64,000 bases of DNA from GCA-2737725 sp965229355 (lineage in GTDB: Bacteria; Pseudomonadota; Alphaproteobacteria; Rhodospirillales; Rhodospirillaceae): assembly GCA_965229355.1 (NCBI GenBank), contig OZ245869.1, forward strand, positions 3,968,001-4,032,000, given 5' to 3'. Below the pieces are notes generated by a model. That model had not been told where the DNA came from. It made no database searches and saw only the letters and a list, made by a program, of their open reading frames with translations. The translations under genes and the position numbers were made by a program. Shown here piece after piece: positions 8,547 through 17,310 of this stretch (positions are counted from its first letter, which is position 1; every line of letters starts with the position of its first letter).

Positions 8547-8983
8547 TTAGGACACCACAGCGCTGACATAGCGTTGAACCGATGCCCGAACCGTACCGGC
8601 CCATCGTTGCGCACTTGTAAATGTGGCCGTGAATATCAATGTGGTGATGAATCCGCGCACTGGCACAGTGAGCACGCTGACGTGCTTGAAAACACACGCT
8701 TTTCCGCGCTGAAAGGCAGGATGAAAGGTCAAAATGGCCGGTCGCATTACGCCACAGTTTACACGCAAACGCCCTGCCCAGCCATGGGGAAAAAGGCACA
8801 CCGCATTACAGATTGGGGGAACTGGCACTAGCCGATTTCACCTAGGGTTGCCACCTACTCCCATCGTCACGCTGGGATTCATTCCCAGGGTCCAGAGCGT
8901 ATTGCACAAACCATTACGCAATCTCATCTCCAGATTATAACTTATTGAGTAAAAAGCGATTGCACCTCTGTCTTCTTGCTTCT
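8547..8983. other. gene-free stretch with a REP-like half element
   Basis: No credible gene; two overlapping open frames on opposite strands both have shadow-like composition. At 8864-8895 lies TCGTCACGCTGGGATTCATT followed by CCCAGGGTCCAG. This is nearly the reverse complement of one half of the palindromic repeat at 40700-40793. Confidence 0.5.
8864..8895. repeat. REP-like palindromic half element
   Basis: The segment contains CTGGGATTCATTCCCAG, itself a hairpin, flanked by TCGTCAC and GGTCCAG. It differs from the inverted copy at 40762-40793 at only about two positions, so the two belong to one dispersed repeat family. Confidence 0.7.
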
Positions 8984-10081
8984 TTATCCAGCAACCAATC
9001 TAAGCGGCATTGCAATTTTACGGCTATCTAAATCCGAAACATGACTTTCAGCGTCACTCATCAGGCCATAAAATAGATTCTCTATTTCTTGCTGAGGAAC
9101 AAAAAGTTCGTCAGCAATATTCGATCTAGTTATTCGCTGGCTCCACAACTCGCTAAATACTTTTTTCCAAACGGTAGATACTTCGCGTTTCATTGGCTCA
9201 GGCTCGCTAACGCGATACCCCATTTTATTAAGCTGAATATAAAAAGTCCTATACTGCCAAGCGGAAAGAACTTTCAACTTGTGCAAACGATACGTCATAG
9301 CTGCCAAAGAAACCCCCCAGCGAGCTTTTATCTGAATCAAATGGCTAAGCGCGCTTACATGTCTCACACGAGAACAAACATCGGCGGCGGGCATTAAAAA
9401 AGCAGAGGCAAAGCTATTGGCTTCCGCCTCAGCAAGTTTACCTTGTTGAGGTCCACCGTGCTTATGCAGCACAAGATGCCCTAACTCATGAGCAGCATCA
9501 AAACGGGTATGCTCAGCTGATTTAAATGTATTTAGAAAAATATATGGCTTGCCGTCCCGCCAGCATGAAAAAGCATCAACATTTTTAGTATTCTCAGCCA
9601 AAGAAAAAACTCTAATACCTTTGGTCTCAAGTAACCTAATCATGTCTGCAATCGGCTTCTCTCCAAGCCCCCAAACTTTCCGCAATACGGAGGCTGCGTT
9701 AGCCGCATCTCGCTCATGACTTAAATCAATCAAATTTGGCTTTGGTAAATTAAACCGCTGCTCAATCCAATCGCACACTAAGTATGCTAACGAGCCCGCA
9801 GCTAATGCAGCGTCTCTTTCGATCGCCGACATGCTTGTCAAACTACGAAAACTAACCGCTTCAGGCGCAAGTTCATCAACATCATCACCAAAAAAGAACT
9901 CATAAGGAAATTCAAGCGCGAGCGCCAACGCACCAACCGTCTCAGGTTCAGGGTCATTATTCTCTTGCTCAAGACGAGAGATAGTCACGGCTGTAACATT
10001 GGATAATTCCGCCAACGCCTTTCCTGTAAGCCGGCGGCGTTTTCTAGCAAGTCGTAGTCTTTTAGAATTAAACGTGCTCAC
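8984..10081 (-). CDS. XRE-family regulator fused to ImmA/IrrE-type metallopeptidase
   Basis: 365 residues starting at GTG (10081). Residues 1-60 form a helix-turn-helix DNA-binding domain (KALAELSNVTAVTISRLEQE). The second domain has the zinc motif DAAHELGHLVLHKH (HExxH) and the downstream glutamate stretch AEANSFASAFLMPAADV typical of ImmA/IrrE peptidases (COG2856). Such proteins bind an operator and cleave, or are cleaved with, a partner regulator in response to a signal. The gene starts 5 nt after the stop of the gene at 10087-10734, so the two form one unit. Both are visibly richer in A+T than their surroundings, which suggests separate acquisition. The partner and target are unknown. Confidence 0.85.
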   Translation of the reverse strand: MSTFNSKRLRLARKRRRLTGKALAELSNVTAVTISRLEQENNDPEPETVGALALALEFPYEFFFGDDVDELAPEAVSFRSLTSMSAIERDAALAAGSLAYLVCDWIEQRFNLPKPNLIDLSHERDAANAASVLRKVWGLGEKPIADMIRLLETKGIRVFSLAENTKNVDAFSCWRDGKPYIFLNTFKSAEHTRFDAAHELGHLVLHKHGGPQQGKLAEAEANSFASAFLMPAADVCSRVRHVSALSHLIQIKARWGVSLAAMTYRLHKLKVLSAWQYRTFYIQLNKMGYRVSEPEPMKREVSTVWKKVFSELWSQRITRSNIADELFVPQQEIENLFYGLMSDAESHVSDLDSRKIAMPLRLVAG

Positions 10082-10086
10082 ACAAT

Positions 10087-10734
10087 TTACTTTCTAGTTA
10101 CCAAAGGCTCAGCAACATCAGCGGCGCCTTCATCATCAGACACATCGAAATCAGACCAAGTGCCGGGCTCGACAATAAAAATACGTTCCGCGAAACCAGC
10201 GAACTGCTCATTCTCAATACTAACAGGGCGCGACAACTCTGCTGCAACATTATCGCCATCCACTGATACGCAAAAAAACCAAACGGAAGAATTGATAACT
10301 ATCAATTGTTCATCGCGTTTTTTGCGTTCCTCTTCTTCAAACTCAGGAAATAAAAACGCCTGCGCATTTTCAACGATACGCTCAGAAGCAGGCCCTTTCT
10401 TAGAGATGGATTTAGGATCATTAAGCGGGTCAGCCGCACGATCAACATTTTGAAAAATAAAGCGCAGGCCCAACTCCGCATTGACAGTCGATTCAACGTT
10501 GTCAGTGCGATCAATCACCCAGCCCTTAGGTAACAAAACGGAGCGAAGTTCACGTGTACCGTGGATGTAGGCAAATTGGCCTTGAGCATTAATTGGATCA
10601 TAATACTCAACATATTCTGCGCGGGCCGCTACGACGGCCTGCACAACTTGAAGAAGTTCTTCACGAGACAAGTTGAACTCATCCAGGCGCGCACTCACTT
10701 CAGATTGATCTGCGATCACTTTTGCTTCCAACAC
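10087..10734 (-). CDS. hypothetical protein paired with the XRE-ImmA/IrrE gene
   Basis: About 215 residues. ACAGGAG sits 6 nt before a GTG at 10734 and 9 nt before a TTG at 10731, so one of these is preferred over the upstream ATG at 10764. The protein is acidic: an N-terminal helical part (SARLDEFNLSREELLQVVQA), a central basic/Gly part, an EEEERKKRDEQ stretch, then beta-like segments (LIVINSSVWFFCVSVDGD). No family recognised and no membrane segment. Position immediately upstream of, and likely co-transcribed with, an XRE-ImmA/IrrE gene suggests it is the regulated or effector half of a two-gene system. That is inference only. Confidence 0.65.
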   Translation of the reverse strand: MLEAKVIADQSEVSARLDEFNLSREELLQVVQAVVAARAEYVEYYDPINAQGQFAYIHGTRELRSVLLPKGWVIDRTDNVESTVNAELGLRFIFQNVDRAADPLNDPKSISKKGPASERIVENAQAFLFPEFEEEERKKRDEQLIVINSSVWFFCVSVDGDNVAAELSRPVSIENEQFAGFAERIFIVEPGTWSDFDVSDDEGAADVAEPLVTRK

Positions 10735-10889
10735 ACACGACTCCTGTGTTAATTTTCTGAACATCAAATGTGGCAGAAAATATTAACATGATCAATATGC
10801 GCCATAAGTCACTGATATATATGTATTATTATACACGCCCCTCAAGCCGCTGTTAAGCGAAATTCAAAAAACCAAAGAAAACCGACGAA

Positions 10890-11468
10890 TCACCCCCTCA
10901 CCACACACAACCTATCCAACCCCTTGCGCAGCAGGGTCAGGTGTTGTTCGCCGCGTTTGATGTGGTCGAAGCAGACGAAGTTTTGCACGGCTTCGCTGAA
11001 CACGCCTAAGTCGCGCACCACGCGGTTGTATTTCATGCGGGCGCGTGCGGTTTCATCGGAAATATCGCCGGTGCTGTCATGCCCGCGCCCACGCGATGTA
11101 ATATCGTGCGCGTGAATGCTGTGCAGGCCTGCGCGGAAGTACAATTGGCGCAGCCATAAGCCTTGCTCGTACCGGCTGCGGCCCACAGTTACGCGATCAA
11201 CCTTGGTGCCTTCAACACCGTCCAGCAAACCGGTATCGCGCAGTGCATCCAGCACGCACTCCACGCTGGCGGCAGCCCCCTGATGCAGCACGATCCCCGC
11301 ATCAGTTTGCAGACGTGCACCAATTTTTACGCCGCCTTGGTGACGCATCCGTTCACGTGTGCCGAGATCAACCGTTTCACGGTTATCTCTTTTGGTATTG
11401 GCATTTTTGGTGTTGTCATTCGCCGCCTGAAATTCAACGGGCGTGCCGGTTGGCTTTACTGTTGTCAT
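10890..11468 (-). CDS. phage-module hypothetical protein
   Basis: 192 residues, last gene of the leftward phage replication unit. The N-terminus is polar and low-complexity (FQAANDNTKNANTKRDN). Residues ~90-190 are helical with GRSRYEQGLWLRQLYFRAGL and a conserved-looking C-terminus (LLRKGLDRLCVV). The RYxxGxxLRxxxxxAGL pattern resembles that of DUF6456-type helical proteins, but I cannot assign it firmly. AAGGA lies before the ATG, which is 2 nt past the stop of the preceding gene, so translation is probably coupled. A role in late regulation or replication is a guess from position. Confidence 0.65.
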   Translation of the reverse strand: MTTVKPTGTPVEFQAANDNTKNANTKRDNRETVDLGTRERMRHQGGVKIGARLQTDAGIVLHQGAAASVECVLDALRDTGLLDGVEGTKVDRVTVGRSRYEQGLWLRQLYFRAGLHSIHAHDITSRGRGHDSTGDISDETARARMKYNRVVRDLGVFSEAVQNFVCFDHIKRGEQHLTLLRKGLDRLCVVRG

Positions 11469-11470
11469 GG

Positions 11471-12133
11471 CTACTCATCCTTCCGTGGTTTTGACGTCAA
11501 TCGTTTTGGCGCGCCGTACATGATGGTGCGCAGTTCAGCCCACTTCTGCGGGCTGATGATGTCGTTGTCGTTCACCGGCTCGCGCACATCTTGCGCTTTC
11601 AGCAAAGCCACGCGCGCCTTGGTGAGAAGCAAAACGCGCTGCGATAATTCGCCCGACACCAGTTTGCGAATTTCAGCGGGCATCGGCATGCGGTTGCCCC
11701 ACGTCCACTTATCTGTCACGCGCGAGATGGCGCGCATCAGCAAATCACCCGGCAGGTCGCCCAGCTTCTCGCGGTAGATACGCTGCATCGCTTCGGGGTC
11801 GCCCGCCGGAATACCAAACGCCAAACTGAACTCGATCAGCTTGGTGAGCGCCTTCACGTACACCTCATCCGACGCCGGCGTGAGTGCGTCACTTAAGTTT
11901 GCAATCAGCGTCGATAATGAGGCCGTTGTCAGCGCTGACGGCGTCGGGTCGCGGGGCCGCCATGTCTGTAAAGCTTGCGCTTCCAAGGATAAGCGCGTCG
12001 CGCAGGCCTGTAAGATGGCCGGTGGCTTGGGCGCGTGCGGCGCTGGCAACCCGTGCCTGGAAGGGTTCCGCTGCACCACGACGGGTTTGTGCGCCGCCTG
12101 TGTGTGCGGGGGTGTGCGCTGATGATGTGGCAT
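11471..12133 (-). CDS. phage-module hypothetical protein, possible helicase-loader position
   Basis: 220 residues if started at the ATG at 12133. That would overlap the DUF1376 gene by 245 nt in another frame. The Pro/His-rich first ~80 residues (residues 1-30 PHHQRTPPHTQAAHK-like) look unlike a folded domain, so the true start may be later, at a non-ATG codon near the DUF1376 stop (11889). The remaining ~140 residues are helical (EVYVKALTKLIEFSLAF, GDLPGDLLMRAISRVTDKW). Position after a DUF1376 protein matches that of lambda-P-like or helicase-loader genes in phage replication modules, but no P-loop is visible. The function is therefore unassigned. Confidence 0.6.
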   Translation of the reverse strand: MPHHQRTPPHTQAAHKPVVVQRNPSRHGLPAPHAPKPPAILQACATRLSLEAQALQTWRPRDPTPSALTTASLSTLIANLSDALTPASDEVYVKALTKLIEFSLAFGIPAGDPEAMQRIYREKLGDLPGDLLMRAISRVTDKWTWGNRMPMPAEIRKLVSGELSQRVLLLTKARVALLKAQDVREPVNDNDIISPQKWAELRTIMYGAPKRLTSKPRKDE

Positions 12134-12821
12134 TGCTCAAAACCTTTTCGATGTAAGGAACAGGATCTAACGGCGACTGACGCGCGGCGGCGGCGAACGC
12201 ATCCAACACCGCACCATCGCCGTGGGCCGCGCACCAAGCCCCGGTAATTTTGCGCGCAGCAGGCTCGGTGATTTTGCTTTGCGCCACCAACCACGCCAAA
12301 CACGGGCCAAAGATGCGGCTTTTCAGGGATGCATTCGGCGTGGCAGTTGGCGCAGCCCCAAACAAATCAACAGGTTCCGAAGCCTCTCCATCGCCATGGC
12401 ACGGCGTGCCAGTTCCGATAGGAACTGAATCTTGTGATTGTGGTTGTGATTGTCTGACGGTGTGCACACGGCTGCCGTTACGTTTTGCATTCATGATCGT
12501 TGCAGCACGCACACGCTTTGCATAAACGTCAGACGCGCGTGCGATCTCGCGCTCTACTCGCTTGTGATGCAGCGCGCCATCCACCAGTTTGAAGAACGCG
12601 CGCACGGCAGGCGCGATACGTCGCCACTCTTGCCGTGTGGTGCGGGCCAAGCGGTGCAGGCGTTCGTCATCATCAGGCAACGGCTGACCCGAAACCCAAT
12701 ACTGCCCCAGCAGATTCAAATACGCGCCGTGCTCGGCTGCTTTCAGGTGGCCGGTGTCACGCCAGTAATCGCCCCAATCGAGTGGCATCCACCGATCTGT
12801 CTTTCTCTCAACCGTTGTCAT
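11889..12821 (-). CDS. DUF1376 (YdaU-like) phage replication-module protein
   Basis: 310 residues. Residues ~8-95 are a clear DUF1376 domain: WMPLDWGDYWRDTGHLKAAE, HGAYLNLLGQYW, LARTTRQEWRRIAPAVRAFF. In phages this family takes the place of replication-initiator or primosome proteins, being a winged-helix-like domain next to helicase or loader genes. The middle is a low-complexity linker (QSQPQSQDSVP), then a helical second domain (~165-240) and an Ala-rich tail that overlaps the next gene. The start overlaps the DnaA-like gene's end by 14 nt, consistent with a polycistronic leftward early operon. Confidence 0.8.
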   Translation of the reverse strand: MTTVERKTDRWMPLDWGDYWRDTGHLKAAEHGAYLNLLGQYWVSGQPLPDDDERLHRLARTTRQEWRRIAPAVRAFFKLVDGALHHKRVEREIARASDVYAKRVRAATIMNAKRNGSRVHTVRQSQPQSQDSVPIGTGTPCHGDGEASEPVDLFGAAPTATPNASLKSRIFGPCLAWLVAQSKITEPAARKITGAWCAAHGDGAVLDAFAAAARQSPLDPVPYIEKVLSNATSSAHTPAHTGGAQTRRGAAEPFQARVASAARAQATGHLTGLRDALILGSASFTDMAAPRPDAVSADNGLIIDADCKLK

Positions 12822-13170
12822 TGGCGGCTTTCAGTTCCATCTCAACTTTGCGGACGGCGTACATGATGGTGGAGTGATCGCGGTGGCCGAACACGCGGCC
12901 AATCACTTTCAAACTGGCTGCCGTTTCGCGTGCGGCACGCCACATCGCTTTATGACGCGGCTTTACAAACTGGCGCTGGCGTTGATCGCCAATAATTTGC
13001 GCGTAGGTAATGCCCGCCTTCTGCGCTTCTTCCCACGCAATGGCTTGCACTGGCCCAAAGCGATCGGGCTTGGTTAGTAACGGCTTTGCAGCCAGTGCGC
13101 GGTGCATGGCGATTGATAAAGGGCTGTTGGCGCTGGCAGGTGCAGTAATATTGTCGCGATACGTCCTCAT
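12808..13170 (-). CDS. DnaA domain-IV-like protein of the phage module
   Basis: 120 residues. Residues ~55-115 match the C-terminal DNA-binding domain of DnaA: VKPRHKAMWRAARETAASLK, then VIGRVFGHRDHSTIMYAVRKV. The latter carries the DnaA signature GHRDHSTI that reads DnaA boxes. The ATPase domains are absent, so this is a stand-alone domain IV as found in many alphaproteobacterial prophages. It may mark the phage origin or act as a repressor/competitor for host DnaA boxes. It overlaps its neighbours on both sides by a few nucleotides. Confidence 0.85.
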   Translation of the reverse strand: MRTYRDNITAPASANSPLSIAMHRALAAKPLLTKPDRFGPVQAIAWEEAQKAGITYAQIIGDQRQRQFVKPRHKAMWRAARETAASLKVIGRVFGHRDHSTIMYAVRKVEMELKAANDNG

Positions 13171-13421
13171 GGCGTGCGGTCCTTTTCATGAGCCAAAGGT
13201 TGAAACGGGGAATTGGGATGTGAATTGATTTCAGATGTCGGTGCGAAAAAATCATTCGCCGTTACCGCGCCACCAGTTGCGCGAATAATCGCCTTCAGTG
13301 CCTCGGGCGCTGGCACGCGGCCTTTGCAATAGCGGTTCACCGCCGCCTGACTGAGGCCGATGTGTTTGGCAAACGCAGTCTCAGACATGCGGTGCAGCGA
13401 GAGGTATTCGGATAAACGCAT
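13167..13421 (-). CDS. Cro-like helix-turn-helix protein
   Basis: 84 residues when started at the ATG at 13421 (MRLSEYLSLHRMSETAFAKH). Longer in-frame extensions lack a ribosome site and folded character; even here the site is weak (GGGG). The helix-turn-helix is MSETAFAKHIGLSQAAVNRY followed by CKGRVPAPEALKAI. A short flexible tail follows. It is divergent from the CI/LexA-type repressor gene at 13640 with palindromic operator-like sites between them. That is the classical arrangement for a Cro-type switch protein that is the first gene of the leftward early operon. Confidence 0.75.
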   Translation of the reverse strand: MRLSEYLSLHRMSETAFAKHIGLSQAAVNRYCKGRVPAPEALKAIIRATGGAVTANDFFAPTSEINSHPNSPFQPLAHEKDRTP

Positions 13422-13534
13422 TTGAAGCAGCCCCAATTGGGTTTTGCCCTTGCCCCACCGCATAAATTCAACCAAAGTGGATTGAGGAACAAAACGTGAA
13501 CAACCTGAGCTTTCATACCATTTCAACATCTGCG

Positions 13535-13583
13535 GTCAATGCCATTTTGGCATATTTCATTGACAGTCAAACCGGGGCGGTTT
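13535..13583. promoter_or_regulatory. palindromic operator candidates of the phage switch
   Basis: Between the divergent Cro-like and repressor genes lie four symmetrical sites. They are ATGCC-ATTTT-GGCAT (13539-13553), the wider GTCAATG (13535-13541)...CATTGAC (13558-13564), the perfect TTGACAGTCAA (13560-13570), and AAACC-GGGGC-GGTTT (13569-13583). The two 5-5-5 palindromes start exactly 30 nt apart. They are good candidates for Cro/CI binding, but no binding consensus is known here. Confidence 0.5.
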
Positions 13584-13639
13584 AAATGAAGCACTTATCC
13601 ACAGTTTTTTGCGTCATCTTGGTGTTGAGCAGTTCCCTC

Positions 13640-14302
13640 ATGCCCTCTCCCTCATCGTCTGGCCCGAGCACTTACCCCAATCGCATTCGCGAACTGCGTT
13701 TGGCGCGGGGCTATAGCCAGAAGGAATTGGCCGAGCGTGCCAACACCACGCAGCCCACTATCGACAGGTTGGAAAAGGGTGATCGCGGTTTAGATACCGA
13801 TTGGATGGATGCGCTGGCCAAAGCCTTGGATGTCACACCGGCTGACTTGCTGGCCGCGCGCGATGAGGGTGCAATCACGTATGCACCGAAATCACTCATG
13901 CCCGGTTTAGCTGGCATGAAAGACTTGCCTATCTTGGGCTATGTCAAAGCTGGCAATGAAGGCTTCTTTATTGTGAACGGTGAAGTGCAAGGCTTCGCCG
14001 TTCGGCCCGACTTACTGCAAGGTGTGAAAGATGCCTATGCGGTGTACGTGCACGATCGCTCGATGTTCCCCGCGTTCGAGCCAGGACACCTGGCGTGGGT
14101 TGACCCACTGCGCCCCGTGAAACCTGGCGACGCGGTCGTGCTGCAAATGCAAGACGGCCAAGCGTTCATTAAACGCCTCAAACGCCGCACCGAGCGCGCC
14201 ATCATCTGCGAGCAATGGAACCCCGCACAAGAAATTAAGTACGACACCAAAAAGGTGCGCTCCATTCACTTGGTCGTCGGCAGCATGCGGGTGGTGGGGT
14301 AG
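13640..14302 (+). CDS. CI/LexA-type phage repressor (XRE + S24 peptidase)
   Basis: 220 residues from the ATG at 13640; an upstream in-frame ATG (13586) would add an improbable hydrophobic leader. The helix-turn-helix is YSQKELAERANTTQPTIDRL. The S24 self-cleavage domain shows a likely Ala-Gly cleavage site in VKAGNEGFF. The catalytic serine is in HDRSMFPAF and the lysine in GQAFIKRLKRR. It should repress the divergent early operon and self-cleave upon RecA activation, as known for lambda CI and LexA. Its intact catalytic pair suggests the switch could still be functional. Confidence 0.85.
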   Translation: MPSPSSSGPSTYPNRIRELRLARGYSQKELAERANTTQPTIDRLEKGDRGLDTDWMDALAKALDVTPADLLAARDEGAITYAPKSLMPGLAGMKDLPILGYVKAGNEGFFIVNGEVQGFAVRPDLLQGVKDAYAVYVHDRSMFPAFEPGHLAWVDPLRPVKPGDAVVLQMQDGQAFIKRLKRRTERAIICEQWNPAQEIKYDTKKVRSIHLVVGSMRVVG

Positions 14303-14427
14303 CCCTGCCTTTTTCTTGTTACAGACACCCCTTAAACAAGGGCCTATCTTAAGATGAATTTTTAGCGCCTCACGCCCTTTAGACTTGCCTTCCCATCCCC
14401 CTCAGTTTAGGGAGTAAAAAACAATAA

Positions 14428-14448
14428 TACACTTAAAAGTATAGTGTA
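14428..14448 (+). promoter_or_regulatory. nested palindrome upstream of the subtilase gene
   Basis: TACACT (14428-14433) and AGTGTA (14443-14448) are inverted copies around TTAAAAGTA, with an inner ACTT/AAGT. It ends 13 nt before the ATG at 14462. A similar ACACT-N5-AGTGT lies before the propeller gene (46564-46578). It could be an operator; evidence is only symmetry. Confidence 0.35.
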
Positions 14449-14461
14449 GGTGGGGGACCAG

Positions 14462-16753
14462 ATGCAGTTTCACCGTGTTCTTGCACAGGCTATTTCCGTT
14501 GCCTGCGTGTCATCTTTTGTTGGTCTTGGCTCACCGGCGCTTGCACAAAGCAGCAGCACATTTACGCCCCCGATGGGACCAACTGTAGCGGTTCCCGCAG
14601 AGGTTAATACTGCAATCCTGAATCAGATTGCCAAGCGCGGCCAAGCGCAGGTGATCGTCGAGGTGGCTGTCCCCACCAATGACGCGATTGCACGCCCGCA
14701 AGCTGCAACTGACGCGAAGCCGCTTTCAAGCAGCGAGATTGCCGCCCGCGTGGCCAGCATTCAGCGCGACGTTACCACCAGCACCGACCCTGTTATGCGT
14801 GCGCTTGCATCAGCAGATATCAACGTCACGCAAAGCTTTACAAATCTGCCCATGCTGGTGACCACGGTTGATCTGGCACAATACGAACGCCTGCAACGCA
14901 TTCCCGGCGTCTTGAAAATTTATCCGAATGATGAAATCCGACTGGAGCAGACAGTCATTGAGCCTGTCGCAGCGCCCGCACCTTCGCCAATCACGCACCC
15001 TCCTGCACTGAGCGGCGCAGAATTGGTGGCTGCTGAGCAAAAGCAATTGCAAGACGCGGTTGAGAAAGCGACAGAGTCTTACAGCAACACCTACATCAAC
15101 GCGACGCAGCTGCACGCTAAGGGGTTCACAGGCGCCGGGCAAACCGTTGTCATTATTGATGACGGCGTGCAAACCAGCCACACCAGTTTCCAAGGCAAAA
15201 TCGCAGCTGAAGCTTGCTTCGGCAACGTCAGCAACACCACAACAGACACAACGCTGTGCACAGGCGGCGTCACCTCTCTGATCGGCACGGGGGCTGCGTC
15301 ATCGAACTGTGGTGGGACAAACGAAGTGTGCGGGCACGGCACGCACGTTGCTGGCATTGCTGCTGGTGCAGATGGCGCAGGCAGCTCGGGCTCAACCATC
15401 CGTGGCGTTGCTTACGGCGCAAAAATTATTCCCATTCAGGTTTTCTATCAGGTTCGCGACACCACACGCTGCGATGGCAGCGCAACATGCACGCTGACAA
15501 ACGGCACAACGGTGTTAGCGGCGTTAAACCACGTCATCAGCTTGGCCTCGTCGAATACAATTGCGGCCGTGAACATGAGCATTGGTGGCGGCACCTACAG
15601 CAGTTATTGCGATACTGATGTGCGCAAACCTGCAATTGATACGCTGCGGGGCTTGGGCATTTTAACCGTGATCGCGGCCGGCAACGACGGCTTAACTGGC
15701 AGCATTTCAGCGCCAGGCTGTGTGTCGACCGCAACAACCGTCAGTTCGACCATCATTACGTCTGCCGACAGCACCGTGAACCATGCCTCTACGGTCGATC
15801 TGTTGGCACCGGGCGTATTGATTATCTCGGCGGGCTTGAACAATACCCAGGCTACCAAATCCGGTACTTCAATGGCCACGCCGCAAGTCACAGGCGCAAT
15901 CGCGCTGCTGCGCTCGGCGATTCCCAACTCAAGCGGCGTGCTGCTGGAATTGGCTTTAAAGCTGACGGGGCCCTTAACCACTCGCTCGACATGGTCGTGG
16001 TCAACGCCACGCATTGATGTGAATGCCGCTTTCACATTGCTGACCACCCGCGCCTTCCCGATCACCAATATCCAACCTTCCAATAGCGCCAAGTCACTTT
16101 CGTTTTTGCGCTTTCACAACACCGGCACCACATCAGGCACGGTGACAGTGACACTGTACAACAATGCCACCGATACAAACCTTGGCACCTGGACCAAAAC
16201 CATTCCGGCGTTATCGGCAATTCAAGTTGGTGCGGCCGATATCGAGCGGGAACTCTCGAAGCCCATTACACCGGCGGCCGACCAAGGCACGTACAATGCC
16301 TTTATCAGCCGCTCATTTTCAGGGTTTGTTCAACACGTGTTGTACAATCCGGGTGGGGCGGCCTTAACCAACGTGACGACGTGCGAAGCTGGCCCGTCGA
16401 AGAATGCGAAGTATCTGTTCAACAGCATTCACACATCGCGCTTGCCCACCTACCCCAGTTACTTGGCGGTTCATAACAATTCATCAACCGCAGCCAAGCC
16501 GAGTTTTAAAATTTACGATGCCAACACCGGCGCATTCATTAACCGCTTTACACTGACCAACAACATCACGCCGTTCACAACCGCGACCGTGCCCATGATC
16601 AACCTTCTCGATAACGTGGGCAGCCCAGCAACCGCGTCACAATTCCACATCAACATCGAGTTGGAAGGCTCGTGGACGGGTGCAATTCAACACTTGGTCG
16701 ACAACGTGGGCGCAGGCGTGATTACGGATATGTCGGTGAAGTGCGATTTCTAG
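14462..16753 (+). CDS. secreted subtilisin-like serine protease (S8) with C-terminal repeat module
   Basis: 763 residues; the ATG at 14462 has GGTGGGGG at good spacing, better than the in-frame GTG at 14450. A Sec signal peptide ends near ALAQ. An I9-like inhibitor propeptide (~60-165: QVIVEVAVPTN ... IPGVLKIYPNDE) should chaperone folding. The S8 domain has all three catalytic motifs: VIIDDGVQTSHTSF (Asp ~232), GHGTHVAGIAAG (His ~293) and SGTSMATPQVTGAIAL (Ser ~469). Residues ~535-763 are the two-half module seen also in the GH114-like and Vgb-like proteins. Function: extracellular proteolysis. The module may anchor it or bind a surface or substrate (inference). Confidence 0.9.
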   Translation: MQFHRVLAQAISVACVSSFVGLGSPALAQSSSTFTPPMGPTVAVPAEVNTAILNQIAKRGQAQVIVEVAVPTNDAIARPQAATDAKPLSSSEIAARVASIQRDVTTSTDPVMRALASADINVTQSFTNLPMLVTTVDLAQYERLQRIPGVLKIYPNDEIRLEQTVIEPVAAPAPSPITHPPALSGAELVAAEQKQLQDAVEKATESYSNTYINATQLHAKGFTGAGQTVVIIDDGVQTSHTSFQGKIAAEACFGNVSNTTTDTTLCTGGVTSLIGTGAASSNCGGTNEVCGHGTHVAGIAAGADGAGSSGSTIRGVAYGAKIIPIQVFYQVRDTTRCDGSATCTLTNGTTVLAALNHVISLASSNTIAAVNMSIGGGTYSSYCDTDVRKPAIDTLRGLGILTVIAAGNDGLTGSISAPGCVSTATTVSSTIITSADSTVNHASTVDLLAPGVLIISAGLNNTQATKSGTSMATPQVTGAIALLRSAIPNSSGVLLELALKLTGPLTTRSTWSWSTPRIDVNAAFTLLTTRAFPITNIQPSNSAKSLSFLRFHNTGTTSGTVTVTLYNNATDTNLGTWTKTIPALSAIQVGAADIERELSKPITPAADQGTYNAFISRSFSGFVQHVLYNPGGAALTNVTTCEAGPSKNAKYLFNSIHTSRLPTYPSYLAVHNNSSTAAKPSFKIYDANTGAFINRFTLTNNITPFTTATVPMINLLDNVGSPATASQFHINIELEGSWTGAIQHLVDNVGAGVITDMSVKCDF

Positions 16754-17310
16754 ATCGTACTTTTCCACATCATCCTATCCACGCGCATTGAAGCGATCAG
16801 GGGCTTTGAGCAAAACCAGTTGAAGGTGGCGCACAACCACCCTTTCCGTATGGGGGCGTGTGCGTAAGCGCGAAGACTGCAACCGCATTTCGGTGATCAG
16901 TTCGTTCGTTTATGCATGCGACTTAACACGCTGATATTTCAACAACAAACATGTAATAGCGCGGCCCATCTTAAAAAAATGTTCTATTTCTATGCTTAAC
17001 GAAATTGTATTTTTATAAATAATATTTAGAACTGTTGTTGATTTTTACTTTACCTTGAGTCCAAATACACGTCGTTCGAGAGCACGCGGTTTCACGACGT
17101 GGCTTTATTTTCAGCACGTACCAGTCTCATTCGTTACCCTCCACGCTGCGATATCCCATAAAAAAAACGCTCCGACTTGGAACATCAGCACACACGACTG
17201 CGCGCAACATTGCGCGGAGCGACCGAGCCGTGACACGCCCGCGCCATCACGCATGGCCCGTGCACACGCGGCCATGATTTTGGCTGATGATTCATTGGGG
17301 GATCCGAGAG
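16754..17310. other. gene-free stretch, A+T-rich in its middle
   Basis: I see no credible gene. A weak hairpin (GGTGG 16825-16829 / CCACC 16837-16841) with a short T run may end the protease transcript. 16970-17050 is unusually A+T-rich and may carry the promoter of the exported-protein/metzincin operon. A 90-codon open frame at 17055 has no ribosome site and shadow-like composition. Confidence 0.4.

Noticed and set aside
8508..8831. 107-codon frame with several Cys/His
   Set aside because: It overlaps the end of a better-supported gene and competes with an equally long antisense frame; Cys/His spacing fits no zinc motif.
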